From: Prevotella sp. UBA3288
GTDB taxonomy: Bacteria; Bacteroidota; Bacteroidia; Bacteroidales; Bacteroidaceae
DNA length: 12,530 nt
Direction of reading: 5' to 3'
Assembly (NCBI GenBank): GCA_002361655.1
Contig: DETM01000035.1
Span: 32,757-45,286, forward strand
The position numbers and the translations under genes were made by a program. Shown piece after piece: positions 1-7,324 of this stretch. Positions within the stretch are counted from its first letter, which is position 1. Each line of letters opens with the position of its first letter. The notes under the pieces were generated by a model. It worked only from the letters and a program-made list of their open reading frames with translations. It made no database searches and had not been told where the DNA came from.

Positions 1-1202
1 ACGAAGTTGCCGTAGACGGCCACCAACTCGTTGTTGTTGCGGTCCTGGAAGTCCTTCCAGGTGAAGTTGTTGTCCTTCGTCTCCGGGGCGTTGGCCGTCA
101 ATACATATCTTAATACATCCTGCTTGCCCGGCATATCCTCCAGGTATTCGTGCAGCCAGACGGCCCAGTTGCGCGAGGTCGAGATTTTGTCGTTCTCCAA
201 GTTCAGGAATTCGTTGGCCGGCACGTTGTCGGGCAGGATGTATTTGCCGTGTGCTTTCATCATCACGGGGAAGATGATGCAGTGAAACACGATGTTGTCC
301 TTGCCGATGAAGTGCACCAGACGTGTGTCCTCGTCCTGCCACCACTTCTGCCACGAGCCCCACTTCTCAGGTTCCTTCTCACACAGTTCCACCGTGTTCG
401 ACACATAGCCGATGGGTGCGTCGAACCACACGTAGAGCACCTTGCCTTCTGCTCCACTTACCGGAACGGGGATGCCCCAGTCCAGGTCGCGGGTCATGGC
501 CCGGGGCTGAAGGTCCATGTCGAGCCACGACTTGCACTGGCCGTAGACATTCGGGCGCCACTCTTTGTGGTCTTCCAGGATCCACTGCTTCAGCCACTCC
601 TGATAGTCGTTCAGAGGCAGATACCAGTTCTTTGTCTTCTTCAGCACGGGGGTCGAGCCGCTGATGGTCGACTTCGGGTTGATGAGTTCCGTAGGGCTCA
701 GGTCGCGGCCGCACTTCTCGCACTGATCGCCGTAGGCGCCCTGGTTGTGGCAATGCGGACATTCGCCCGTCACATAGCGGTCGGCAAGAAACTGCTTGGC
801 CTCCTCGTCGTAGAGTTGTTCGGTGGTCTCCTCCACCAGTTTGCCCTCGTCGTAGAGTTTGCGAAACCAGTCGGCAGCAAACTTGTGGTGCGTATCGCTG
901 GTGGTGCGGCTGTAGATGTCGAACGAGATGCCGAACTTCTCAAACGAGTCCTTAATCATCTTGTGGTAGCGGTCTACCACATCCTGCGGGGTAATGCCCT
1001 CCTTGCGGGCCCTCACCGTGATGGGCACTCCATGCTCGTCGGAGCCGCCGATAAACAGCACCTCCTCTTTCTTCAGCCGCAGGTAGCGCACATAGATGTC
1101 GGCCGGCACGTAGACACCGGCCAGGTGACCGATATGTACACCGCCGTTGGCATAGGGTAGCGCTGATGTCACCGTCGTGCGCTTAAATTTCTTTTGTTCC
1201 AT
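1..1202 (-). CDS. metG: Methionyl-tRNA synthetase, N-terminal part (cut by the left edge)
   Basis: This gene charges tRNA-Met with methionine in the cytoplasm, a class I aminoacyl-tRNA synthetase reaction. Reading the minus strand from the ATG at 1202 gives 400 intact codons with no stop before the window edge, so the C-terminal anticodon-binding part is outside. Visible hallmarks are the HIGH signature as HIGH at residues 23-26 after a typical SALPYANGG start, a CPxC...CxxC zinc knuckle (Cys148, 151, 161, 164), the WFDAPIGY segment, and a KMSKS-type loop written DKISTSR, with its first Lys at 339. The start follows the stop of the TonB-dependent receptor by 24 bases, with no evident promoter between them, so co-transcription is plausible. 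No strong ribosome binding site is visible, which is normal in Bacteroidetes. Identification is firm; only its completeness cannot be judged. Confidence 0.97.
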   Translation of the reverse strand, partial: MEQKKFKRTTVTSALPYANGGVHIGHLAGVYVPADIYVRYLRLKKEEVLFIGGSDEHGVPITVRARKEGITPQDVVDRYHKMIKDSFEKFGISFDIYSRTTSDTHHKFAADWFRKLYDEGKLVEETTEQLYDEEAKQFLADRYVTGECPHCHNQGAYGDQCEKCGRDLSPTELINPKSTISGSTPVLKKTKNWYLPLNDYQEWLKQWILEDHKEWRPNVYGQCKSWLDMDLQPRAMTRDLDWGIPVPVSGAEGKVLYVWFDAPIGYVSNTVELCEKEPEKWGSWQKWWQDEDTRLVHFIGKDNIVFHCIIFPVMMKAHGKYILPDNVPANEFLNLENDKISTSRNWAVWLHEYLEDMPGKQDVLRYVLTANAPETKDNNFTWKDFQDRNNNELVAVYGNF

Positions 1203-1226
1203 TATCTTAAATTCGTATTTATGGGA

Positions 1227-4200
1227 TTAGTTGAAGAAGTACTTCAAACCGATCTGCAGGCTCCAGCAATTGCCATAACTCATATAGGTATCATAGGTCT
1301 GAGTGGGATATTTGCCATTGACCTTATACATCGAGTAGATGGGATTGTTTTGGGCATCGACGCCCTCGTACTTCAGTATGCGGCCATTATTGCTCACAGC
1401 ATCGTTCTTGGGAACACCCCAATGTGAGTTGAGCAGGTTGCCGACGTTGATAATGTCGACAGAGGCCTGAAATTTCTGCTTGGTACCAAGGACACTGACT
1501 TCGAAGTCTTCAGCCACACGCAGATCGAAACGGTGCAACCAGGGCGAACGCCCTGCATAAGCCTCAGCATACTGTCCTTTATGGGTACGCAGGTAGTCAT
1601 CTTGATCGACGAACTGCCAGAAGGCGGCACGGTCGGCCTCGGTCTTGAACTTGATTTCACTGTCGTTGGTGGGGATATACATCAGGTCGTTGGCCAGTCC
1701 GTCGCCGTTCATATCGTTGGCACACATGAAACTGGTGCCGGTGTAGGAGTAGCCTTTATAGAAGAGGTTGACATGTGTGCCCCATGTGCATCCCTTCACC
1801 TTCACGGGGAGGTAGTAGCCAATAGAGGCTGTCACCTGGTCAGGGGTGACGAAGGTTGACCGCATTGCAGTGTTCCGGTTAGGTCCGTCGACAGAGATGA
1901 CGCCCTGCCATGCCGATACGGGGTCACTGCCGGGGAGTCCGCTAATCTCTTTATTTTCTGTACGTGTGTAGGCAGCCATGATATTAAGGTTGCGGATGGG
2001 TTCTGCCGTCACCGTCACGTTGGCCGTAAAGCCATAGCCCTTCGACGTATTGTCGAGCATGATGACGTTCTTGCCGTTGTAGTACTGATAGTTGGTAGGA
2101 TAGATCAGGCGGTTGTCGGCACCATTGAAACGGCTCCACGTATCGCTTTCATCGTCCTTGATATTGATGTTGCGCATATAGACAGCATTGATGCTCTTGT
2201 TGAAGATGAACTCACCGGTGACAGTCAGGGGGAACGAAACAGGCAACTGATAGTCGACGGCGATGCTCGACTTCCACACCTGCGGCATCTTGAAGTCACT
2301 GTAGACACCTGAAATTTTCGAACCTGCAGTATGGTGCTCATTGGTGGTAGGCACCTCGAAGTGCTGCATCAACTCGTTAACCCCCATGAACTTGCCTGCC
2401 AGTCCGTTCAATTTATCCAACACCCATGCTGCATCATGGCCATTGGTGTCCACCCACTTCTGAGCCTTATAGTCGAAGCCGGCTGCATAGGTTGTCTTCG
2501 ATATGTTGGCATTATTCGGCTGATTGGTAAAGAATACTAGTGGGAGTCGTCCTGTGAAGATACCTGTACCGCCCCGCACTTTCAGTGTCTTATTTCCGAA
2601 CACATCCCATGTGAAGCCCAGACGGGGAGATATCTGCACGTGGTTGTCAGGCCAGATGCCCGTGTCGACACGGTAGCCATTGAAGCCATAGACGGTATTG
2701 CCGCCGGCGTCCTTGTAGTTGAGGTCGTAGATAGCCGTATTGCGTTCCACGTCCTGCTTATCGAACACCAAGTCGTCGAAGCGCACGCCATACGACAGTT
2801 TAAAGTTCGGGCGAATGTTCCATTCATCCTGCAGATACCAGCCAATCTGATTGAAGCGCACAGCCGATGTAGGACTGTCGTTGCCATTGAAGCCATAGGT
2901 GAAGTTGACAGCCTCGGGAGCAGCGGCACCGAGGAACTCATTGATATCACGAAAGCGATACTGACCAGTTCCCTCGCGGATGTATGAGTTGTCGGCAAAC
3001 TGATGTTCAAAGTTGAAACCGGCCGTCAGTTTGTGCGTTCCCAGATAAAGAGTGAAATTGTCGGTAATGGTGTGCACCTTATTCTCTACATGGTTTTTCC
3101 AGGTGAACAGTTCATAGCCGGCACTGATATAAGGCTCAATGGTTGGAGAAGTGGAAGCGGCATTGTAGGGGAAGGAGATGTCGATGAAGGGGAAGGTGGC
3201 CGACTCGGAGGTACGTGTCGGGTCTTTCATATAAGAATAGGTGTAGAGCAACTGGTTGCTGGCCTTCTGTCCGAAGCGGCTGTTCAGTTCGGCAGAGATA
3301 GACTTGACCGATCGCTCGTTGCCGTACATGGTGTTGGCAAAGTGCATGGCTTTCTCACCGACGCGGTAATCGCCCGACCCTTTATAGATATAGTCACCCG
3401 TAGAACGGCTGGCTCCGGAATAACTCACATCAGTAGTGCTGTTGTAGCGCACTGCCAGATGATGGTTGTCGGTGATGTTCCAGTCGACGCGCACCAGGAA
3501 TTTCTCGTTCTTCTGGTCGCCGGGGAATGAAGTCCACGAGCCGGTTTCGTAGCCATAATTATTGAGTAGGTAGTCGTGCACAAGAGCCATATCGCTGTCC
3601 AAGACACGCGACACCATGCCACCGGCTGTCTCGCCATCCTGACGGGCACGATATTTGACGACTTGTCCGGGGGTCTTCTCATGCTCATAGTTGGCAAAGA
3701 AGAACAGTTTATTCTTGATGATAGGGCCGCCCAAGGTGAATCCAAATACAGTCTTCGACTCTTCAGCCCGTGTGCCGAGGTCCACACCGTTGATCTTGTT
3801 GCCGCGCATATTCTCATTACGGAAATAAGTGTAGGCCGTTCCTCTGAAAGTATTGGTGCCTGACTTTGTGATGGCATTGACGCCACCGCCGATGAAGTTA
3901 GTCTGACGCACATCGAAGGGAGCGATGACCACCTGCACCTCTTCGATAGCATCGAGTGAGATGGGGCTGCCGCCACCAGGCAATCCATCGGACAGGCCGA
4001 AGTTGTTGTTGAAATTGGCACCATCGACGGTGAAGTTGCTCATCTTGCCATTGGCACCGGCGAAACTCATGCCACCGCCGGAATAAGGCGACAACTTGGC
4101 AATATCGGTGATGCTACGGGTAATCATAGGCATCGACATCATCTGCTCGTTGTTAATATTAGTCGATGCGCCCGTTTTCTCGGCAGCAAACTTCGATGCC

Positions 4201-4571
4201 CGTCCTGTGACGACCACTTCGGTCAGGCTGTTGGCATTTTCGGAGAGCCACACGTCGAGGTTGTAGGTCTCGCCCAACTGCAGGGTGATGCCCTTCAGCG
4301 TCTTTGTCTCCAGCCCGATATAGGTCACCGTCACGGCATAGGGTCCGCCGGTACGCATACCTTGAATCGTGAAGAGGCCGTTCACATTGGTCACCGCGGT
4401 GTAGCGGGTGCCCGACGGCTCATGTACTGCCACGATGGTAGCACCTATCACGGCTTCATCGCCACCCTCAACAGTCACCTTACCGGCCATACTCGAAGTG
4501 GTTACCTGAGCCATTGCACCCAACACTGTCGTCAGAAGCAACGCCAACAAAACGAGAAATCTTTTTCGCAT
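1227..4571 (-). CDS. Oar-like TonB-dependent outer-membrane receptor
   Basis: A 1114-residue outer-membrane transporter. From the N-terminus it shows a signal peptide (MRKRF then a hydrophobic run, likely cut after AMA at residue 21), a carboxypeptidase-regulatory-like beta domain (about 24-110), a TonB-box-like EVVVTG at 118-123, a plug domain (about 130-240, with NFTVDGANF and VNAITKSGTNTFRG), and a long beta-barrel ending in the aromatic-rich strand GLKYFFN. The plug wording and overall length match the Oar/OmpA-related subgroup rather than the SusC subgroup, and no SusD-like lipoprotein lies beside it, so a glycan-utilisation role is not supported. The substrate cannot be read from the sequence; in Myxococcus the family member Oar has been linked to protein export. 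It has its own promoter-like box upstream and metG close downstream. Family assignment is confident; function is open. Confidence 0.92.
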   Translation of the reverse strand: MRKRFLVLLALLLTTVLGAMAQVTTSSMAGKVTVEGGDEAVIGATIVAVHEPSGTRYTAVTNVNGLFTIQGMRTGGPYAVTVTYIGLETKTLKGITLQLGETYNLDVWLSENANSLTEVVVTGRASKFAAEKTGASTNINNEQMMSMPMITRSITDIAKLSPYSGGGMSFAGANGKMSNFTVDGANFNNNFGLSDGLPGGGSPISLDAIEEVQVVIAPFDVRQTNFIGGGVNAITKSGTNTFRGTAYTYFRNENMRGNKINGVDLGTRAEESKTVFGFTLGGPIIKNKLFFFANYEHEKTPGQVVKYRARQDGETAGGMVSRVLDSDMALVHDYLLNNYGYETGSWTSFPGDQKNEKFLVRVDWNITDNHHLAVRYNSTTDVSYSGASRSTGDYIYKGSGDYRVGEKAMHFANTMYGNERSVKSISAELNSRFGQKASNQLLYTYSYMKDPTRTSESATFPFIDISFPYNAASTSPTIEPYISAGYELFTWKNHVENKVHTITDNFTLYLGTHKLTAGFNFEHQFADNSYIREGTGQYRFRDINEFLGAAAPEAVNFTYGFNGNDSPTSAVRFNQIGWYLQDEWNIRPNFKLSYGVRFDDLVFDKQDVERNTAIYDLNYKDAGGNTVYGFNGYRVDTGIWPDNHVQISPRLGFTWDVFGNKTLKVRGGTGIFTGRLPLVFFTNQPNNANISKTTYAAGFDYKAQKWVDTNGHDAAWVLDKLNGLAGKFMGVNELMQHFEVPTTNEHHTAGSKISGVYSDFKMPQVWKSSIAVDYQLPVSFPLTVTGEFIFNKSINAVYMRNINIKDDESDTWSRFNGADNRLIYPTNYQYYNGKNVIMLDNTSKGYGFTANVTVTAEPIRNLNIMAAYTRTENKEISGLPGSDPVSAWQGVISVDGPNRNTAMRSTFVTPDQVTASIGYYLPVKVKGCTWGTHVNLFYKGYSYTGTSFMCANDMNGDGLANDLMYIPTNDSEIKFKTEADRAAFWQFVDQDDYLRTHKGQYAEAYAGRSPWLHRFDLRVAEDFEVSVLGTKQKFQASVDIINVGNLLNSHWGVPKNDAVSNNGRILKYEGVDAQNNPIYSMYKVNGKYPTQTYDTYMSYGNCWSLQIGLKYFFN

Positions 4572-4703
4572 AGATTTGAGTAAATTTAATGGTTTTTTGT
4601 TCTTGGATGCAAAATTACAGAATAATTTTCAATTATCAGCATTTCTGCCCAATTATTTTTTCTGCATCCTGTCAAACTGTCGACGGTCTGTCTTGACGGT
4701 GAA
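4572..4703. other. Intergenic region between obgE and the receptor gene
   Basis: These 132 bases hold the receptor promoter box in an AT-rich stretch near the receptor start. Just after the obgE stop there is a weak imperfect inverted repeat (GTCAA near 4694 pairing with TTGAC near 4671). That repeat is not followed by a T-run in the obgE direction, so I do not call it a terminator. No small gene is convincing here. Confidence 0.4.
4610..4617 (-). promoter_or_regulatory. Bacteroidetes-type -7 promoter box for the TonB-dependent receptor
   Basis: The minus strand reads TAATTTTG followed by CATC, an exact match to the TAnnTTTG -7 consensus of the Bacteroidetes primary sigma factor. It lies about 40 bases before the receptor start, giving a leader of roughly 30 bases. 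A good -33 TTTG is not evident. The same 14 bases, TGTAATTTTGCATC, also occur before hpt, which strengthens the call. Confidence 0.65.
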
Positions 4704-5870
4704 TCAGGATTCTTCTTCCTCTTCGTATTCGAAGTCGTCCAGGTCGTCGACATATTCCGCGTCGACATATTCGATATCCTCGTCTTCACCCTCGTCAGCC
4801 AGTTCTTGTGCAAAGGCCGCCATATCCTTGTCACGGTGGACGAGTGAGTCTTCGGCAGTGATGGTCTGCAGTTTGTTGCTCTCGGCGTTGAGTTCTCGCC
4901 AGAGCACATCCTTCAGTTCGTCCAGTCCGAAACCGGTGACGGCAGATATGAAGACCACGGGCAGGTCGCTGGGCAGCGTCTCGCGGAGCATCTCGATGAG
5001 TTCGTCGTCCAGCAGATCGCACTTGGTGACGGCCAGCACGCGGTGTTTGTCGAGCATCTCGGGGTTGAACTGCCGCAGTTCGTTGAGCAGTATCTCGTAT
5101 TCGCGTTTGATGTCGTCGGTATCGCCAGGCACCATGAATAGCAGGAGCGAGTTGCGCTCGATATGACGCAGAAATCGCAGTCCGAGACCCTTGCCTTCTG
5201 CTGCTCCCTCGATGATACCGGGTATGTCGGCCATGACGAACGACTTGCTGTCGCGATAGCCCACGATGCCCAGCGAGGGCTCCATGGTGGTGAAGGGGTA
5301 GTTGGCAATCTTCGGACGGGCATTGCTCAGGGCACTGACCAGTGTCGACTTGCCGGCATTGGGGAAACCCACCAGTCCGACGTCGGCCAGCAGTTTCAAC
5401 TCCATGATGACGGTCATCTCCTGCATCGGCTCGCCTGGCTGGGCGTAGCGCGGTGCCTGGTTGGTGGCAGAGCGGAACTGGAAGTTGCCCAGTCCGCCTC
5501 GGCCTCCCTTGAGCAGCACAATCTCCTGGCCGTCGTAGGTCACATCGCAGACATACTTGCCGGTTTCGGCATTGTAAACCACAGTGCCACAGGGCACGTC
5601 GATATAGACATCCTTGCCGTCGGTGCCGTGGCATTTGTCGCGTCCGCCGTTGCCGCCATGCTCGGCAAAGATATGGCGCTCGTATTTCAGGTGGAGCAGC
5701 GTCCAGTAGTTATGGTTACCACGGAGGATGATGCTGCCCCCCTTGCCGCCGTCGCCGCCGTCGGGGCCGCCGTTGGGGTTGTACTTCACGTGGCGAAGAT
5801 GCATCGACCCTCTGCCGCCTTTGCCCGAGCGGCAGAGAATCTTGACATAGTCTACGAAATTGCTCTCCAT
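4704..5870 (-). CDS. obgE: Obg/CgtA family GTPase
   Basis: A 388-residue GTPase that acts in large ribosomal subunit assembly and growth or stress control. The N-terminal glycine-rich Obg fold spans about residues 1-158 (for example [12 protein letters not shown] and KGGRGGLGN). The G domain follows with the P-loop GFPNAGKST (168-176), a G2 region [13 protein letters not shown]3 DIPG (215-218), G4 TKCD (282-285, in place of the common NKxD) and G5 SA (309-310). The tail, from about residue 360, is strongly acidic and low in complexity, rich in Asp, Glu and Tyr, in the place where Obg proteins vary between lineages. The ATG at 5870 opens the expected [11 protein letters not shown] start. It lies 75 bases after the adk stop, with no clear promoter between, so adk-obgE co-transcription is likely. 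Confidence 0.97.
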   Translation of the reverse strand: MESNFVDYVKILCRSGKGGRGSMHLRHVKYNPNGGPDGGDGGKGGSIILRGNHNYWTLLHLKYERHIFAEHGGNGGRDKCHGTDGKDVYIDVPCGTVVYNAETGKYVCDVTYDGQEIVLLKGGRGGLGNFQFRSATNQAPRYAQPGEPMQEMTVIMELKLLADVGLVGFPNAGKSTLVSALSNARPKIANYPFTTMEPSLGIVGYRDSKSFVMADIPGIIEGAAEGKGLGLRFLRHIERNSLLLFMVPGDTDDIKREYEILLNELRQFNPEMLDKHRVLAVTKCDLLDDELIEMLRETLPSDLPVVFISAVTGFGLDELKDVLWRELNAESNKLQTITAEDSLVHRDKDMAAFAQELADEGEDEDIEYVDAEYVDDLDDFEYEEEEES

Positions 5871-5894
5871 GATTCGAGTATTTTTTTAGAAAAC

Positions 5895-5940
5895 TGGGGC
5901 TTATGAGGCCAATGGGGCTTATGAGGCTCATTGGCCCCAT
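5895..5940. repeat. Short direct and inverted repeats between adk and obgE
   Basis: The 15-base unit TGGGGCTTATGAGGC occurs at 5895-5909 and again at 5913-5927, a period of 18. Overlapping it, GGCCAATG at 5907-5914 and CATTGGCC at 5929-5936 form a perfect 8-base inverted repeat, and ATGGGGC at 5912-5918 can pair with GCCCCAT at 5934-5940. The segment is GC-rich while the sequence next to obgE is A/T-rich. It could fold in the adk-obgE transcript and act as a processing or attenuation site, or be a copy of a dispersed intergenic repeat. Its function is not known. Confidence 0.7.
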
Positions 5941-5945
5941 AGGGC

Positions 5946-6518
5946 CTACAGCCGATCAATCACTGCACAGATGTCGCTGAAGATACGCTCCAGCGTACCA
6001 AGACCGTTGATGTGGTGGTGCAAGCCTTCCTGCTTGTACCATTCGATGAGAGGCTGCGTCTGCGAGTGGTAGACCACCAGGCGCTTCTTGATAGTCTCCT
6101 CGTTGTCATCGGCACGACCACTCGCCTGACCACGTTTGATGAGACGCTGCATCAGTTCGTCTTCGGGCACAGCCAGTTCAATCATGGCAGCCACCTTGTC
6201 GCCGCGTTCGTCGAGCATGTGCTTCAAGGCCTCTGCTTGCGGAATGGTGCGAGGGAAGCCATCGAAAATCACACCCTTGTGTTCATGGCCGAACGAGTCG
6301 TAGACCTTAGCCAGGATGCTGACCATCAGGTCGTCGGGAATCAGTTGCCCGTTGTCAATGAAGCCCTGGGCCGTCTTTCCCAGTTCAGTACCTTTCTTAA
6401 TCTCGTTGCGCAACACATCGCCTGTGGAGATGTGTTCCAACCCGTAGTGCTCGATGAGCAAATCACTCTGTGTACCCTTACCGGAACCCGGAGCACCAAA
6501 AATCACGATATTCTTCAT
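5946..6518 (-). CDS. adk: Adenylate kinase
   Basis: This enzyme catalyses ATP + AMP to 2 ADP and balances adenylate pools in the cytoplasm. The 190-residue protein opens with the P-loop GAPGSGKGT at residues 8-16, has the AMP-site stretch ISTGDVLR (about 30-37), DGFPRT at 86-91, and an Arg-rich lid, RGQASGRADDNEETIKKR, at 129-146. The lid is the short, non-zinc type, which explains a length below the roughly 214 residues of the E. coli enzyme. The ATG at 6518 is preceded by AGGAAA, a modest ribosome binding site. It sits 175 bases downstream of hpt and 75 upstream of obgE, all in the same direction; the three probably form a housekeeping operon. Confidence 0.97.
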   Translation of the reverse strand: MKNIVIFGAPGSGKGTQSDLLIEHYGLEHISTGDVLRNEIKKGTELGKTAQGFIDNGQLIPDDLMVSILAKVYDSFGHEHKGVIFDGFPRTIPQAEALKHMLDERGDKVAAMIELAVPEDELMQRLIKRGQASGRADDNEETIKKRLVVYHSQTQPLIEWYKQEGLHHHINGLGTLERIFSDICAVIDRL

Positions 6519-6693
6519 TTTCCTATTTATTCTATTTTATTAATATTAAGAGTTGTATTATTCTTCTAGGTTCAATTAATGGTATTTGAAGTTACAGGCC
6601 CTACCCTTTCCCCCTTAAGGGAGGAGTTAGGGGGTGAGGTCAGTATCTCTTTCATACCAAGTTTACTTTAGTCCGTTACTAAACAAGTCTACT
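6519..6693. other. Intergenic region between hpt and adk with repeats
   Basis: The 175 bases contain three parts: an AT-rich leader next to adk, a GC-tract hairpin element around 6599-6632, and the outer copy of a tandem repeat that runs into the hpt stop codon. I see no TAnnTTTG box before adk, so adk probably depends on the hpt promoter unless it uses an unrecognised one. Confidence 0.4.
6599..6632. repeat. GC-tract hairpin element in the hpt-adk gap
   Basis: A perfect 10-base palindrome, CCCTTAAGGG, at 6612-6621 is nested between CCCTA (6599-6603) and TAGGG (6628-6632). This gives an imperfect hairpin with long C and G tracts. Composition is very different from the AT-rich sequence on both sides. 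It resembles short C-tract intergenic elements often seen between Bacteroidales genes, but that comparison is from memory and needs a genome-wide search. It may be a transcript-processing or attenuation structure. Confidence 0.5.
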
Positions 6694-6709
6694 TTAGTCC
6701 GTTACTAAA
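6658..6709. repeat. 26-base tandem duplication covering the hpt 3' end
   Basis: Two back-to-back copies lie at 6658-6683 and 6684-6709, starting CAAGTTTACTTTAG and CAAGTCTACTTTAG and otherwise identical (one mismatch at the sixth base). The copy at 6684-6709 contains the last codons and stop of hpt; the other lies just beyond the stop. Each copy holds a small hairpin, TTTAGT-CCGTT-ACTAAA. In the coding copy the stem extends to 8 pairs (6691-6698 with 6704-6711). Confidence 0.92.
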
Positions 6710-7233
6710 GTGTAAATCTCCTTCAAGTTACGCCCCTGCTGATCGTAGTCCAACCCGTAGCCGACGATAAAGTCGTTGGGTATGGAGAAGGCGGCATACT
6801 CAACATTCAACGGTTCCTCCAATTTGTCGGGCTTGACAAACAGCGTGCAGATATGCACCGAGGCCGGATGGCGTGTGCCAAGCGACTCAATCATCTGCTT
6901 CATGGTGCGGCCCGTATCGACGATGTCTTCCACGATGACCACGGTACGCCCTGCCAGGTCCTCGTTGATGCCCATCACCTCGTGCACCCTGCCTGTCGAC
7001 GTGACACCCTGATAGGATGCCAGTTTCACAAACGAGATCTCACAGGGGATGGTAATCTCACGCAGCAGGTCGGCCGCAAAGATAAACGAGCCGTTGAGCA
7101 CGGCCAGAAACAGCGGGTTCTTGCCGGCCAAGTCCTGATTCAGACGGTCTGCCAACGCCTTGACACGTTGCTTAATCTCTTCCTCCGGTATGCTCGTCTC
7201 GAAGGTTTTATCCTTGATTCTCACTCTACTCAT
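6694..7233 (-). CDS. hpt: Hypoxanthine phosphoribosyltransferase
   Basis: This purine-salvage enzyme joins hypoxanthine (and usually guanine) to PRPP, giving IMP or GMP. The 179-residue protein fits the family length. Seen in it are the LNGSFIFAADLLR loop (46-58), the SYQG element at 73-76 in the flexible-loop region, the PRPP signature VEDIVDTGRTM at 101-111, VKPDKLE near 133-139, and the late PNDFIVGYGLDYDQQGRNL segment that contacts the base and metal. The start at 7233 has AAGG a few bases upstream and a -7 promoter box about 26 bases before it. The gene is divergent from nnr across 91 bases and likely leads an hpt-adk-obgE unit. Its last codons are part of a tandem duplication. Confidence 0.96.
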   Translation of the reverse strand: MSRVRIKDKTFETSIPEEEIKQRVKALADRLNQDLAGKNPLFLAVLNGSFIFAADLLREITIPCEISFVKLASYQGVTSTGRVHEVMGINEDLAGRTVVIVEDIVDTGRTMKQMIESLGTRHPASVHICTLFVKPDKLEEPLNVEYAAFSIPNDFIVGYGLDYDQQGRNLKEIYTLVTD

Positions 7234-7258
7234 GACCTTGTTTTTAAGAATTTTGATG

Positions 7259-7266
7259 CAAAATTA
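7259..7266 (-). promoter_or_regulatory. -7 promoter box for hpt (and probably adk-obgE)
   Basis: The minus strand reads TAATTTTG then CATC, an exact TAnnTTTG match, inside an AT-rich divergent gap. Transcription would begin about 20 bases before the hpt start. No convincing -33 element is seen. Confidence 0.65.
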
Positions 7267-7309
7267 CAAAAAAATCTGAGAAAAGAGCCATAGATTACCA
7301 ATAATTTCG

Positions 7310-7317
7310 TACTTTTG
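7310..7317 (+). promoter_or_regulatory. -7 promoter box for nnr, giving a nearly leaderless transcript
   Basis: TACTTTTG followed by CATC matches the TAnnTTTG consensus exactly. It ends only 7 bases before the nnr ATG at 7325, so the expected transcription start falls at or within a few bases of the start codon. No -33 TTTG is obvious upstream. Confidence 0.6.
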
Positions 7318-7324
7318 CATCGTT

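Noticed and set aside
150..1160. A 336-codon open frame on the plus strand opposite metG
   Set aside because: It lies wholly antisense to a gene with clear synthetase motifs, has a composition rich in Val, Leu, His and Arg typical of antisense frames, and shows no recognisable domain.
1227..4571. A polysaccharide utilisation locus with a SusC/SusD pair
   Set aside because: The receptor fits the Oar-like group, and neither a SusD-like lipoprotein nor any glycan-active enzyme is nearby.
4664..4703. A terminator after obgE
   Set aside because: The inverted repeat is short and imperfect and is followed by an A-rich rather than T-rich run in the obgE direction.
5163..5906. A 247-codon open frame on the plus strand opposite obgE
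   Set aside because: obgE is certain from its G motifs; the Ala/Val/His-rich product looks like a reverse-strand artefact of GC-rich codons.
6658..6709. A CRISPR array or att site
   Set aside because: There are only two abutting units with no spacers, no cas or integrase gene is present, and the unit overlaps the hpt coding end.
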